Shown here piece by piece: positions 53,895 through 63,181 of a stretch of 64,000 nucleotides of DNA. Within the stretch, counting starts at the first letter, position 1. Every line of letters starts with the position of its first letter. The DNA comes from Bordetella trematum (GTDB lineage: Bacteria > Pseudomonadota > Gammaproteobacteria > Burkholderiales > Burkholderiaceae_B). Under the pieces are notes generated by a model. It saw only the letters and a program-made list of their open reading frames with translations, did not search any database and had not been told where the DNA came from. The stretch lies in NCBI RefSeq assembly GCF_900078335.1, contig NZ_FKBR01000034.1, positions 1-64,000 of the forward strand, in the 5' to 3' direction. Position numbers and translations under genes: made by a program.

Positions 53895-55352
53895 GTGACC
53901 GATGCCCTGACCCAGCAACTGCTGCTCGATGCCCCCCTGCACGCGCAGGCCGGTGCGTTGCAGCGTCAACTGCAACAACGTCTCAAGGACGCCATTCTGC
54001 ACGGCCAGCTGCCGGCAGGAGCGCGCCTGCCGGCGACACGTCAGTTGGCCGCCGCGCTGGCGATCTCCCGCAATACGGTCAGCTTTGCCTACGAACACCT
54101 GGCCGCCGAAGGCTATCTGGTGGCTGACCGCCAGGGCACCCGCGTAGCCGCCCTGCACCTGCGACCGGCCCCTGCTGCCCCCGCGCAGGCGACCGCCACG
54201 CCGCGCCTGGCGCAGCGCACGACGCGGCTGGCGGCGACCTCGCGCGCCAACGGCCCCTATCTGGCCCTGCGCGCCGGGCAACCCGCGCTGTCGCACTTCC
54301 CCATGGCCGCCTGGCGCAGGGCCTTGGAGCGCGCCCTGCGCACCGGCCCCGAGACGCTCGCCTATGGCGACCCGGCCGGCGAGATGGCGCTGCGCACCAG
54401 CCTGGCCCGCTACCTGGGCGTCGCCCGGGGGGTGCGCTGCACGCCGCAACAGATCTTCATCACCGAGGGTACCCAACAGGCGCTGGCGCTTTGCGTGCGA
54501 TTGCTGGCCGACCCGGGCGAGGCGGCCTGGGTCGAGGATCCCGGCTATCGGGGGGCCAAAACGGCTTTCCACGCGGCCGACCTCAGGGTCATTGCCAAGC
54601 CGGTCGATCATGAGGGCCTGGCCCTGACCGCCGCAGACTGGCAAGCGCCGCCACGCATGATCTACGTTACGCCCTCCCACCAGTACCCGGTCGGCGGGGT
54701 CATGCCCGCCGCGCGCCGGCTCGACTTGATCGCCCAGGCCCGTCGCCATCAATGCTGGATCATCGAAGACGATTACGACAGCGAATTCCGCCACCATGGC
54801 GAACCCATCGCCGCCATGCAAGGCATGACTCCCGACGCGCCTGTGCTGTATGTGGGTAGTTTCAGCAAGACGATGTTTCCAGCGCTCAGAGTGGGCTTCC
54901 TGGTGCTGCCCGCCTCCCTGGCCGAGGTGTGCCAGACGCCCGCCGCCGAACTGCTGCGCGGCGGCCAGCGGCATCAGCAACTGGCGCTGGCCGACTTCAT
55001 CGAGAACGGCGAGTTCAGCCGCCACCTGGGTCGCATGCGGCGGCTTTACCGGGAGCGCCAGCAGGCCCTGCGCCAGGCGCTTGCGCAACGCTTTGATGTG
55101 GAGCACGAAGTGCTGGGCGGTCAGAGCGGCCTGCACCTGACCGTCAGGTTGCCTGAGCGCTACGACGACCGCCGCATTGCGTCCTCGGCGCCAGCCTATG
55201 GCATGCAACCGCAAGCCCTGTCCACATTTTCCCTGGCGTCCCCGGACAATGGCCTGGTATTGGGCTATGGCAACACTGCCAGCGAGCGCTTCGAGACGCT
55301 CGCCGCGACGCTCGCGCGCCTGGCCAGACAGGCGCGCCAGGCCTCGCGATAG
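53895..55352 (+). CDS. MocR-type regulator (GntR HTH + aminotransferase domain)
   Basis: A 485-residue MocR-family regulator. The GntR HTH is at about 20-85 (LQRQLQQRLKDAILHGQLPA, LAISRNTVSFAYEHLAAEGYL), then a PLP-dependent aminotransferase-like domain with EDDYDSEFRHHG and the Schiff-base Lys in GSFSKTMFPALRVGFLVLP. It starts at GTG 53895. It is divergent from the GNAT gene, with a large inverted repeat between. MocR proteins often activate a divergent gene in response to an amine or vitamin B6 compound. Confidence 0.9.
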   Translation: MTDALTQQLLLDAPLHAQAGALQRQLQQRLKDAILHGQLPAGARLPATRQLAAALAISRNTVSFAYEHLAAEGYLVADRQGTRVAALHLRPAPAAPAQATATPRLAQRTTRLAATSRANGPYLALRAGQPALSHFPMAAWRRALERALRTGPETLAYGDPAGEMALRTSLARYLGVARGVRCTPQQIFITEGTQQALALCVRLLADPGEAAWVEDPGYRGAKTAFHAADLRVIAKPVDHEGLALTAADWQAPPRMIYVTPSHQYPVGGVMPAARRLDLIAQARRHQCWIIEDDYDSEFRHHGEPIAAMQGMTPDAPVLYVGSFSKTMFPALRVGFLVLPASLAEVCQTPAAELLRGGQRHQQLALADFIENGEFSRHLGRMRRLYRERQQALRQALAQRFDVEHEVLGGQSGLHLTVRLPERYDDRRIASSAPAYGMQPQALSTFSLASPDNGLVLGYGNTASERFETLAATLARLARQARQASR

Positions 55353-55371
55353 GCCTGGCGATGGCCACGAT

Positions 55372-55400
55372 TTGGACGACTGCGGCGAACGCGGTTTAAT
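55372..55400 (+). promoter_or_regulatory. Candidate sigma-70 promoter for gor
   Basis: TTGGAC (55372-55377) and TTTAAT (55395-55400) are separated by exactly 17 bases, in the 92-base gap before the gor ATG at 55445. This is the best -35/-10 pair seen in the window. Confidence 0.6.
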
Positions 55401-55444
55401 AGCACCCGGTCGCCGGCACCGCCGGCCTCGTGACAAGGATACTC

Positions 55445-56803
55445 ATGGCATTCGAATTCGACCTTTATGTGATCGGTGCAGGCTCTGGTGGCGTGCGCGC
55501 GGCCCGTTTTGCAGCGAGTTTCGGCGCCCGCGTGGCAGTGGCCGAAAGCCGCTACCTCGGCGGCACCTGTGTCAACGTCGGCTGCGTGCCCAAGAAGCTG
55601 CTCGTCTACGCCGCCCACTACAGTGACGACTTCGAACAGGCCAGCGGTTTTGGCTGGAGCGCCGGCCACCCGACGTTCGACTGGCACACCCTGATCGACA
55701 ACAAGAACCGCGAAATCGAACGCCTCAACGGCATCTATCGCAATCTGCTGGTCAACAGCGGCGTGACCCTGCATGAAGGCCACGCCCGCCTGATCGATGC
55801 GCACACGGTTGAGGTCAATGGCCGTCGCCACACCGCCGAGCGTATCCTGATCGCCACTGGCGGCTGGCCTTTCGTGCCCGACATCCCGGGCAAGGAACAC
55901 GCCATCACCTCCAACGAGGCCTTTTACCTCAAGCAGTTGCCCCGCCGCGTGCTGGTGGTCGGCGGCGGCTACATCGCCGTCGAGTTCGCCTCCATTTTCA
56001 ACGGCATGGGCGCCAGCACGACCCTGTCCTACCGGGGCGAGCTGTTCCTGCGCGGGTTTGACCAGGGCGTACGCGAACACCTGCGCGACGAACTGCAGAA
56101 AAAGGGCATGGCGCTGCGCTTCGGCACCGAAGTCACCCGCATCGACAAGCTGAGCGACGGCACCCTGGCCGCCACCCTTCAGGACGGCTCGCAACTCGAA
56201 GTGGACTGCGTGTTCTACGCCACGGGCCGCCGCCCGATGCTGGATAACCTGGGTCTGGAGAATACCGGCGTCAAACTCGACGAGCGCGGCTTCATCGAAG
56301 TCGATGACCTGTACCAGACCACTGAGCCGTCGATTCTGGCCATCGGCGACATCATCGGCCGCATGCCGCTCACGCCCGTGGCCCTGGCCGAAGGCATGGC
56401 CGTGGCCCGTCGCCTGTTCCGCCCCGAAGAATATCGTCCCGTGGACTACGACCTTATCCCGACGGCCGTCTTCAGCCTGCCCAACATCGGCACCGTGGGG
56501 CTGACCACCGAACAGGCCATCGAACGCGGCCACCGCGTCAAACGCTACGAAAGCCGCTTCCGGCCCATGAAGCTGACGCTTACGGACTGCCAGGAACGCA
56601 CGCTCATGAAACTGGTGGTGGACGCCGATACCGACCGCGTGCTGGGCTGCCACATGGTCGGCCCGGATGCCGGCGAGATCGTGCAGGGCCTGGCCGTGGC
56701 GCTCAAGGCCGGCGCCACCAAGCGCGTCTTTGACGAAACCATCGGCATACACCCGACCGCCGCCGAAGAGTTCGTCACCATGCGCACGCCCGTCGCAGAC
56801 TGA
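55445..56803 (+). CDS. gor: Glutathione-disulfide reductase
   Basis: A 452-residue NADPH-dependent disulfide reductase of the glutathione/trypanothione type. FAD binding is at [17 protein letters not shown] (about 11-27), the redox-active disulfide is [13 protein letters not shown] with Cys42 and Cys47, NADPH binding is [17 protein letters not shown] with [12 protein letters not shown], and the C-terminal active-site block is [23 protein letters not shown] and the NADPH-preferring Arg fit Gor rather than lipoamide dehydrogenase. The ATG at 55445 has AAGGA upstream. It has its own promoter and a terminator. Confidence 0.95.
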   Translation: MAFEFDLYVIGAGSGGVRAARFAASFGARVAVAESRYLGGTCVNVGCVPKKLLVYAAHYSDDFEQASGFGWSAGHPTFDWHTLIDNKNREIERLNGIYRNLLVNSGVTLHEGHARLIDAHTVEVNGRRHTAERILIATGGWPFVPDIPGKEHAITSNEAFYLKQLPRRVLVVGGGYIAVEFASIFNGMGASTTLSYRGELFLRGFDQGVREHLRDELQKKGMALRFGTEVTRIDKLSDGTLAATLQDGSQLEVDCVFYATGRRPMLDNLGLENTGVKLDERGFIEVDDLYQTTEPSILAIGDIIGRMPLTPVALAEGMAVARRLFRPEEYRPVDYDLIPTAVFSLPNIGTVGLTTEQAIERGHRVKRYESRFRPMKLTLTDCQERTLMKLVVDADTDRVLGCHMVGPDAGEIVQGLAVALKAGATKRVFDETIGIHPTAAEEFVTMRTPVAD

Positions 56804-56853
56804 CGCGCCGCAGACCGGCGCGGGCCGCAAGGCCCTGCCCCGCCTGCGCTCTG

Positions 56854-56887
56854 AGCCCGCCGCCCTCTTGCGGCGGGCTGTGTTTTT
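56854..56887 (+). terminator. Rho-independent terminator after gor
   Basis: AGCCCGCCGC (56854-56863) pairs with GCGGCGGGCT (56870-56879) around CCTCTT, followed by GTGTTTTT. It lies 51 bases after the gor stop. Confidence 0.88.
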
Positions 56888-57193
56888 ACAGGCACGCCAA
56901 GCGTAAGCAACGACCGACCGCCGCTGCCGCCGTTCACCGGCCCGCCACCGGACAATGCGCCGGCCCGAGCGCCGATTCCGGATTTTATGCAGGACCACCC
57001 GCCTCAACGTTCCGATCCGCTTGATGGCGGGACCGATCGTCGTGGTCCAGCGCGTGTGGATGGGCCTCGTGCCGGGCGTCCTGGCCATGCGCATGGCGCA
57101 GCCAAAGCGCACGGCCGGGTGCGCAGTCTGGGGCGGCGCGCGCCAAAGTGCGATAATGGCAGGCTATTGCGCCCGCGCGCTCGGAGAACTGCT
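56888..57193 (+). other. Intergenic region upstream of the DAHP synthase gene (no gene)
   Basis: Beyond the gor terminator this stretch carries no convincing coding sequence: the frames open in it lack a start with a Shine-Dalgarno and read as shadows. A GATAATG (57152-57158) resembles a -10 box about 40 bases before the DAHP synthase start, but no good -35 is visible. No tRNA-like or leader-peptide structure rich in Phe, Tyr or Trp was seen. Confidence 0.5.
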
Positions 57194-58315
57194 TTGACCC
57201 GCATTGACGACGCCTCGCATGACCGGGAAGCCGGTCAGGCCGATTCCACTCACGACACCACGCGTATCGACGACACCCGCATCGGCGCGGTGCGTCCACT
57301 GATCTCGCCGGCCCTGCTGCTGGACGAACTGCCCACGCCGGCGGCCGTGCAAGACCTGGTCGAACGCAGCCGCGCGGCCATCGCCGATGTGCTGCATGGA
57401 CGCGACGACCGCCTCATCGTCGTGGTGGGCCCCTGTTCCATCCACGATCACGCCCAGGCCATGGAGTATGCGCGGCTGCTCAAGGCCAGCGCCGACCGCC
57501 TGCAGAACGAGCTGCTGATCGTCATGCGGGTGTACTTCGAGAAGCCCCGCACGACGGTGGGCTGGAAAGGCCTGATCAACGATCCACGCCTGGACGGCAG
57601 CTTCCGCATCAACGAGGGCCTGCGCCGCGCGCGCGCCCTGCTGCTGGAAATCTCCGGGGTGGGCCTGCCTATCGCGACCGAATTCCTCGACCTGCTCAGC
57701 CCGCAGTTCATCGCCGACCTCATTGCCTGGGGCGCCATCGGCGCACGCACCACCGAAAGCCCCAGCCACCGCCAGCTGGCCTCGGGCCTGAGCTGCCCGC
57801 TGGGCTTCAAGAACGGCACCGACGGCGGCGCCCAGATTGCCGCCGATGCCATCGTCGCCGCCGGCGCCGCCCACGCCTTCATGGGCATGACCAAGATGGG
57901 CACGGCGGCCATCTTCGAGACGCGCGGCAATGCGGACACCCATCTGATCCTGCGGGGCGGGAAGTCCGGCCCCAACTATGACGAAGCCAGCGTCCAGGCC
58001 TGCTGCGACGTCCTGCGCAAGGCCGGCCTGCGCGAGCAGGTCATGGTGGACTGCTCGCACGCCAATTCGAACAAATCGCATGAGCGCCAGGTCGACGTGG
58101 CGCGCGACATCGCCGCGCGTATCGCCGCCGGCGAAACCCGCATCACCGGGCTCATGATCGAAAGCAATCTGCAACCCGGCCGCCAGGATCTCAAGCCCGG
58201 CCAGCCCCTGGCGCATGGGGTATCCATCACCGACGCCTGCCTCGGCTGGGAACAGACCGAACCGGTGCTGCAGGATCTGGCCCAGGCCGTGCGCCAGCGC
58301 CGTCAGGCGCGCTGA
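57194..58315 (+). CDS. aroG: 3-deoxy-7-phosphoheptulonate synthase (class I DAHP synthase)
   Basis: A 373-residue class I (AroFGH-type) DAHP synthase, which joins PEP and erythrose 4-phosphate to start aromatic synthesis. Signatures: VVGPCSIHDHAQAMEYARLL, FEKPRTTVGWKGLINDP, IGARTTESPSHRQLASGLS, and the metal-binding VDCSHANSNKSHERQ region. The TTG at 57194 has GGAG 7 bases upstream and gives a somewhat longer, Asp/Thr-rich N-terminus than the E. coli enzymes. Which of Phe, Tyr or Trp inhibits it cannot be read from the sequence, so the aroG symbol is tentative among AroF/G/H. Confidence 0.9.
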   Translation: MTRIDDASHDREAGQADSTHDTTRIDDTRIGAVRPLISPALLLDELPTPAAVQDLVERSRAAIADVLHGRDDRLIVVVGPCSIHDHAQAMEYARLLKASADRLQNELLIVMRVYFEKPRTTVGWKGLINDPRLDGSFRINEGLRRARALLLEISGVGLPIATEFLDLLSPQFIADLIAWGAIGARTTESPSHRQLASGLSCPLGFKNGTDGGAQIAADAIVAAGAAHAFMGMTKMGTAAIFETRGNADTHLILRGGKSGPNYDEASVQACCDVLRKAGLREQVMVDCSHANSNKSHERQVDVARDIAARIAAGETRITGLMIESNLQPGRQDLKPGQPLAHGVSITDACLGWEQTEPVLQDLAQAVRQRRQAR

Positions 58316-58425
58316 AAGAGACGCCGGCCGTCTCTCTTGTGGACGCGCGCCGTGTACAACGACGCGCGCTCCACTATCATCGACAGGCGTGCCCCGAGTC
58401 CATGTTTCCGTCTCAAGGAGTTTTC

Positions 58426-58734
58426 ATGTACCGCAAACTGCTGCCCCTGATGCTCGCTGCCGCACTGGCCGGCTGCGCCAGCCAGAACACGTCCTCCTCG
58501 TCTTCGGCGACTGCCCGCGCCGCCGGCGACAAGACCTGCGACGCCGAAGCCATGCAGAAACAGGTCGGCAAAACCTACACCGACAGCCTGGGTGACGATA
58601 TCCGCAAGGGCAGCCAATCGAGCGCCCTGCGGGTGCTGCGCCCCGGTCAGGTCATGACGCTGGAATACAACCCCATGCGCGTGAACATCATCATCGATGG
58701 TCAGGGCAAGGTCAGCGCCGTACGCTGCGGCTGA
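58426..58734 (+). CDS. I78-family peptidase inhibitor-like lipoprotein
   Basis: A 102-residue predicted lipoprotein: MYRKLLPLMLAAALAGC with lipobox LAGC (Cys17) places it in the membrane envelope. A Ser/Thr/Ala-rich linker leads to a compact domain whose end (RVLRPGQVMTLEYNPMRVNI, then DGQGKVSAVRCG) matches the I78 (serine peptidase inhibitor, chymotrypsin/elastase) pattern. AAGGAG lies 5 bases before the ATG at 58426. It is a single gene, convergent with the ParB-like gene. A protective role against host or self proteases is possible. Confidence 0.8.
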   Translation: MYRKLLPLMLAAALAGCASQNTSSSSSATARAAGDKTCDAEAMQKQVGKTYTDSLGDDIRKGSQSSALRVLRPGQVMTLEYNPMRVNIIIDGQGKVSAVRCG

Positions 58735-58740
58735 CGCCCC

Positions 58741-59601
58741 TCAGGCATCGCCACGGCGGGCTTCCGCCAGGGCGATGCTGAGCTGCATCACTTTTTTCTT
58801 GAGCGCATCGCGCTCTTCGGTCAGGCGGACGATCACGCCGTTCAGGCGACGCACCTCGGCCGGATAGTCCTCCACCGGAGCGTCCTCCCAGGGAGGCACG
58901 GCGGCATCAGGCGGCGTCTGGCCTGCCTGTGCGGCCTGCTCCTGGGCCTCGGCCTGCTTGCGCAACTGCGCGGCATAGCGCGCGGCCTGCAACGCCTCGC
59001 GCGCCTGCCGGGCGGCTTCCCGCAGATTCTGCTTGCCGCCCTGGGCGGCCGCCTGCTGGCGCTCCTGCGGCAGGCTGGCCACGGCCGCTGCCGCATTGAT
59101 CGAGATATCGCCGCTACGCACGGCGTGCACCAGTTCGGGCACCGCGCGTTGCTCGATACGTTCGATCTGCGCCAGCGTATTGCTGCTCAGCCGGGCTTCG
59201 CGCGCCAGCTCCTGGCGGGTGGGCACGGCCACCGGCTCGGCGCTGGACGCCCGCGCCTCGCCCTCGGGCGGGGCTTCACGCATCTGCAGAATCTGCTTCT
59301 TGCGCAGGGCCAGCACGCCACGCTGGTAATCCGACACGCTGCGGCGCCCCAGATGGTTGTCGATCATCCACAGCCGCACATCATCGAAAGACCGGAAGCG
59401 GGGATTCTGCATGGTCCGGAACTCCAGCCCGTGGCGGGTGCAGATCTCATAACGGTTGTGCCCGTCAACCAGCACATTGCCCCACAGCACCAGCGCATCC
59501 CGGCAACCTTCGGCCAGGATGCTTTGTTCCAGCGCCGCAAACTCGTCCGGCGTCAGCGGATCGATGTAGGTGCGCAACTCTTCATTGATTTCAATATCCA
59601 T
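58741..59601 (-). CDS. ParB-like nuclease-domain protein
   Basis: A 286-residue protein with an N-terminal ParB/Spo0J-like domain (residues 1 to about 85; IDPLTPDEFAALEQSILAEG and VDGHNRYEICTRHGL), a middle HTH-like part (about 125-175; ELAREARLSSNTLAQIERIE), an Ala/Gln-rich helical stretch and a C-terminal coiled coil (about 250-285). It stands alone without a parA gene, so it is probably not a segregation ParB but a chromosomal stand-alone relative. An in-frame ATG 12 bases upstream is an alternative start; neither has a good ribosome-binding site. It was not recognised as a named gene. Confidence 0.75.
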   Translation of the reverse strand: MDIEINEELRTYIDPLTPDEFAALEQSILAEGCRDALVLWGNVLVDGHNRYEICTRHGLEFRTMQNPRFRSFDDVRLWMIDNHLGRRSVSDYQRGVLALRKKQILQMREAPPEGEARASSAEPVAVPTRQELAREARLSSNTLAQIERIEQRAVPELVHAVRSGDISINAAAAVASLPQERQQAAAQGGKQNLREAARQAREALQAARYAAQLRKQAEAQEQAAQAGQTPPDAAVPPWEDAPVEDYPAEVRRLNGVIVRLTEERDALKKKVMQLSIALAEARRGDA

Positions 59602-59814
59602 GGCGCGAAGCATAACCGCTGCCGCCGACCCTCGGGGCCGCCCGATACACCGGGAAGACGGTCTGATTGAACCTCGCCCGTCGACAGCCATCGCCGGAAA
59701 TCGTCCACAGTAGCCAAGCAGCCGACGCACTCCGGCTCGCGGCCTCCCCGCAGAGGCGCCTGCCCGGGTTCTTTCTGGCTGCTGCGCAAGTCCGCCCGAT
59801 TGGGCGCTCCCCTT

Positions 59815-59841
59815 ACGGAGGCTACGGCCTCCGTTTTTTTT
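59815..59841 (+). terminator. Orphan Rho-independent terminator
   Basis: ACGGAGGC (59815-59822) pairs with GCCTCCGT (59827-59834) around TACG, followed by eight Ts on the plus strand. Both flanking genes (ParB-like, deacetylase) read leftward, so no plus-strand gene ends here. It could end a small RNA transcribed from the 213 bases before it, or act on antisense transcription. Confidence 0.85.
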
Positions 59842-59889
59842 ACGCCGCCCGTGCAGCATCCCCCAGGTTTGACATGGAGGCCGGCGCTG

Positions 59890-60855
59890 CTATTGCCGCC
59901 GGGCCGCCTGCCGGGCGGCCAACCGCTCGACCTCGCCTTTAGTCAGTAGCCCTGCCGCCTTGAGCCCCGGCACTTCGTAGGCGGAACGCTCGGCGGGGTA
60001 ACGCAGACCGGGGATTTTCTTAATCACGGCGAGCTGCCAGATGATGCTTCCGCCCGCCGGCGCCAGGTTTGGCTGCTGTGCATACAGCGGGTCGGCAAAG
60101 GCCTTGGAAGCAGGAATGATGCGCCATCCCTTGCTGCGAAAGGCCGCCACGATGGCAGGCAGCGTATCCGCATTGAGCCGATTGGTGTGCAACACCAGCA
60201 CGTGCGGCGGGCTTCTCTTCAGCACCCGACGGGCCAGGGCGTCGTAATAGCCTGCCCTGGCAAGCAGATGTGCGACATAGTATTTTCGGAACTTCTCCAA
60301 GGTTTTGGCATTGCTAACCCCCACATGTTCATCGTAGAGCATGCCGTAATACCAGTCGCTGGCCTCAATGGATGCCGGCGCGTTGCGATAGCCGTTGGAC
60401 TTCATCCAACGCCGCACGCCACTGATCTTGGACATAGTGTCGCCTTCATCCAAGTAGGGAAAGCGCAGCATGCGTACGTAACCCGGCACATGACTCAGCA
60501 CGTAAGCGGCCTCCTCGACATCGCGGACGAAGACTTCCCACCGGATATCGCTGCGGGACAGATTGAAATGGCTCGCGGTGTGATTGCCAATCATATGCCC
60601 TGCCTTGCCCCAGTCGGCCACCATCTTCAGTCCCATGCGGGAGCCCGTATGCTTTAACGAGGGAAAAAGAGCCGCCTTTATTCCGGACTTCTCCAGGCCT
60701 TTCAGCAATTGTCCATTCAAATGAGCCCAAGCTGCCTGGCGCTCATCCATGCCGTCATTGAAGGTCAGAGCCACCGTCTGAGCCGAGCACACAGAAGCCA
60801 GGAAAAGGGACAGGACAACAGCAAGACGTGCAAGTACGGTGGAATGGAAAGTCAT
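59890..60855 (-). CDS. Polysaccharide deacetylase-like exported protein (catalytic motif altered)
   Basis: A 321-residue protein with a signal peptide (residues 1-25, ending SVCSAQ) and a NodB-type deacetylase domain. Motif 1 is TFNDG at 31-35, where TFDDG is usual: Asn33 replaces the catalytic-base Asp while the metal Asp34 remains. The metal His pair (His92 and His96, NHTASH), RFPY at 131-134 and LHTN at 222-225 are present. The gene is clearly less GC-rich than its neighbours, a sign of transfer. It may be a weak enzyme, use another base, or be a binding protein. The ATG at 60855 has only a weak ribosome-binding site. Confidence 0.8.
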   Translation of the reverse strand: MTFHSTVLARLAVVLSLFLASVCSAQTVALTFNDGMDERQAAWAHLNGQLLKGLEKSGIKAALFPSLKHTGSRMGLKMVADWGKAGHMIGNHTASHFNLSRSDIRWEVFVRDVEEAAYVLSHVPGYVRMLRFPYLDEGDTMSKISGVRRWMKSNGYRNAPASIEASDWYYGMLYDEHVGVSNAKTLEKFRKYYVAHLLARAGYYDALARRVLKRSPPHVLVLHTNRLNADTLPAIVAAFRSKGWRIIPASKAFADPLYAQQPNLAPAGGSIIWQLAVIKKIPGLRYPAERSAYEVPGLKAAGLLTKGEVERLAARQAARRQ

Positions 60856-60988
60856 CAGGCAGAAAATAAATAGCGATAGCTGGAAGGATTGTCGGCAGCC
60901 GCGTCGGCGGGCTCGGTTGGGGCCAGAGTATATCGAGCTCCCCAAACCCCTGCGTCAGCCGGCCTGCTCGGCCCATAGCGCGCACGCT

Positions 60989-61438
60989 TCAAGCGGCAGG
61001 CGTCCAACGCATTGCCAGCTGCGGCCCGTCCTGCCCGGCAGGCCGGAAACCCAGGCGCGCGTAGAGCCGCCGGGCCGGATTGCCACGCAACACGTTCAGA
61101 CTCACCTCGCAGGCTTGCGCCTGGGCACGCACCAGCAAGCCGCGCAAGAGGGCCTCGCCGAAGCCCTGTCCTTGCCAGTCGGGATGGATCTGCAATTGCA
61201 GCAGATGCCAATGCGGCGGCGTCTCGCGCACTTTGAACAGGCCGACCGGCAAGCCGTCTCGTAGCACGATGCAGGCAGCGTCCCAATGATGACGGATCCG
61301 CGCCAGGTGAGCCGCTTCGTCCGTCGGCAGGCCGCAGCGCCGCAAATGGGGATCCATGGCAAGACGCCGCAAGGTCAGCAGAAACGGCAGATCGGCCTCG
61401 GTGGCCGGGCGCAATGCGAGGGGGGTGGGACAGGGCAT
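60989..61438 (-). CDS. GNAT-family N-acetyltransferase
   Basis: A 149-residue GNAT acetyltransferase. The acetyl-CoA motif A is QIHPDWQGQGFGEALLRGLL (about 84-103) with the Q/R-x-x-G-x-G/A signature, and LYARLGFRPAG follows near the end. The start at 61438 has GGAG 6 bases upstream. It is a single gene with no functional partner close by. The substrate is unknown. Confidence 0.84.
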   Translation of the reverse strand: MPCPTPLALRPATEADLPFLLTLRRLAMDPHLRRCGLPTDEAAHLARIRHHWDAACIVLRDGLPVGLFKVRETPPHWHLLQLQIHPDWQGQGFGEALLRGLLVRAQAQACEVSLNVLRGNPARRLYARLGFRPAGQDGPQLAMRWTPAA

Positions 61439-61690
61439 GAGGCTCTCCGACAAACAGGCAGGGCGCATCGCAATCTGCGCGACGATGACGCCCACAAGGC
61501 CTTGCCTGCGTGATGGCGGCCCGGCGAGGACCATCGTAACGCCTGCGCGCCACAGCCCCTGCAGTCACATCCGGTAGCCCTTTTGCGCGGCAGCGGCGCT
61601 ACATTGAAACGATGCGCTCCCCGGGCCGGCCTGACAAGCGCGGCCCGGCATCGGTCCTGGCGCGGCCGACCTTCATCGACGAGGCTTCTC

Positions 61691-62167
61691 ATGAGACTGC
61701 GGACCTTCCCGGCCGGCGTGATGCTGGCCTTGCTGAGCAGCACGATCTCTCCCGCCCAGGCAGGCGGCATGTACTGGGGCGGCCTGCAGCTGGGCCATGG
61801 CTTCGGCTATTCGGGTGGGCCATTTTTCGGGCCCGGCTTCGGCTCCGCCGATGGCCCTTATGGCGGCAGCGGCGTGTTCATCGGCCAACGCCATGGTGGC
61901 TGGGCCAGCGGCGTGGGCCTGGGCCACGGTGGCGTAATGGTGTCGGCCAGCCAGCCGTTGCTGCCGGCCTGGCCCAACCAGGAAGCAGCCAGGGAGCTCG
62001 CGCCGATGACCCCGGATGCCGCGGCCGTAGACACCACGTCGCCGTGCGTGCGCCAGGCCATGGACGCGAGCGGGTTCGACCCCGCGAACGTGAATCCCTG
62101 GACCACCGAAGTGATGGTCCAGAGTTATCAGCGCGCGCTGCAGGACTGCCGCAACGCAGCGCCTTGA
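61691..62167 (+). CDS. Gly-rich exported hypothetical protein
   Basis: A 158-residue protein with a signal peptide (about 1-24, ending PAQAG). A Gly/Tyr/Phe-rich part (about 25-80) consists of short GxGF- and GGxF-type repeats, and a C-terminal part holds two Cys (CVRQAMDASGF and LQDCRN). It should be a periplasmic or surface protein. No named family is recognised. Convergent with the ZIP transporter gene. Confidence 0.7.
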   Translation: MRLRTFPAGVMLALLSSTISPAQAGGMYWGGLQLGHGFGYSGGPFFGPGFGSADGPYGGSGVFIGQRHGGWASGVGLGHGGVMVSASQPLLPAWPNQEAARELAPMTPDAAAVDTTSPCVRQAMDASGFDPANVNPWTTEVMVQSYQRALQDCRNAAP

Positions 62168-62176
62168 GCGCCGCGT

Positions 62177-63100
62177 TCAGCCCAGCGCGGTATCCAGAAA
62201 CATCATCACGGCAAAGCCCCCCATCAGCCCGACGGTGGCCGCGGTTTCATGACCGTTGCGGTGGGTTTCGGGTATCACTTCGTGTGACACCACGAAAATC
62301 ATGGCGCCGGCAGCCAGGCCCATGCTGATCGGATAGGCCAGCGCATAGCCGCTGGCCATCCCCACCCCGATGAGCGCGCCCAGCGGCTCCATCAGCCCGG
62401 ATGCAATGGCCACCAGCACCGCCCGCCCCCGCGGCATGCCGATGGCACGCAAGGCAATCGCCACAGCCAGCCCCTCCGGGATGTCCTGAATGGCGATGGC
62501 CGAGGTGAGCGGCAGCCCGATGGCCAGGTCGCCGTTGGACAGGCTGACGCCGATGGCCATGCCCTCGGGAAGGTTGTGCAGCACGATGGTCAGCACAAAC
62601 AGCCATACCCCGCCCACGCGGGCGCTGTCAGGCCCGCGCTGGCCGCTGGCCTCATGCAGATGGGGCGTGAAGTAATCCAGCCCCAGCATCAGCAGCACCC
62701 CCAGGCCCAGACCGAGCACCACGACCGCGGCAGCCCTGGGGCCTTCGCCCACCTGCAGCGCGGCGGCCTCCAGCCCCGGCAGGATCAGGGAAAAAGCGCT
62801 GGCCGCCAGCATCATGCCGGCGGCAAAGCCCAACATGCTGTCCTGGCTGCGCGTGGACACATGGCCGAACACGGCTGCCGCCAGCGCGCCCGCAGCGGTC
62901 GCCGCAAAGCCTGCCATGCCGCCGGCCAGGGCCAGCCCGACATGAGCGCGGTTTTCGCCGGTAAAGGCTTCATAGATGCTGCTGGCGCACAACCACGCCA
63001 CGGCGACCAGCCCCAGGCCCAGGCCGATGGCCACCAAGGGATGCGATTGCGCCTGCAGCGCCCAGGCGCGGCGCAGGCTTGCAGGAGAAACACTGTCCAT
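62177..63100 (-). CDS. ZIP-family metal transporter (BbZIP-like)
   Basis: A 307-residue eight-helix ZIP transporter, close in pattern to the structurally characterised Bordetella bronchiseptica ZIP, which carries Zn and Cd across the inner membrane. The binuclear metal centre motifs are HNLPEG at 175-180 (BbZIP His177, Asn178, Glu181) and QDIPEG at 205-210 (BbZIP Gln207, Asp208, Glu211), with an offset of two residues. The C-terminal PISMGLAAGAMIFVVSHEVI and PETHRNGH match from memory. The ATG at 63100 gives a normal length. It is followed by LysE on the same strand upstream. Confidence 0.93.
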   Translation of the reverse strand: MDSVSPASLRRAWALQAQSHPLVAIGLGLGLVAVAWLCASSIYEAFTGENRAHVGLALAGGMAGFAATAAGALAAAVFGHVSTRSQDSMLGFAAGMMLAASAFSLILPGLEAAALQVGEGPRAAAVVVLGLGLGVLLMLGLDYFTPHLHEASGQRGPDSARVGGVWLFVLTIVLHNLPEGMAIGVSLSNGDLAIGLPLTSAIAIQDIPEGLAVAIALRAIGMPRGRAVLVAIASGLMEPLGALIGVGMASGYALAYPISMGLAAGAMIFVVSHEVIPETHRNGHETAATVGLMGGFAVMMFLDTALG

Positions 63101-63181
63101 GCTGCGGTTCCTTGAATGCGGAACAGCCATCTTGCCAGAGCCGGCAGCCTGACCCAAGCGTTCCCGACCTGCCGGGCCAGG

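Noticed and set aside
59602-59841. 6S RNA or another known structured RNA
   Set aside because: I compared the sequence from memory with 6S, SRP, tmRNA and RNase P patterns and found no match; kept only as an unnamed small-RNA candidate.
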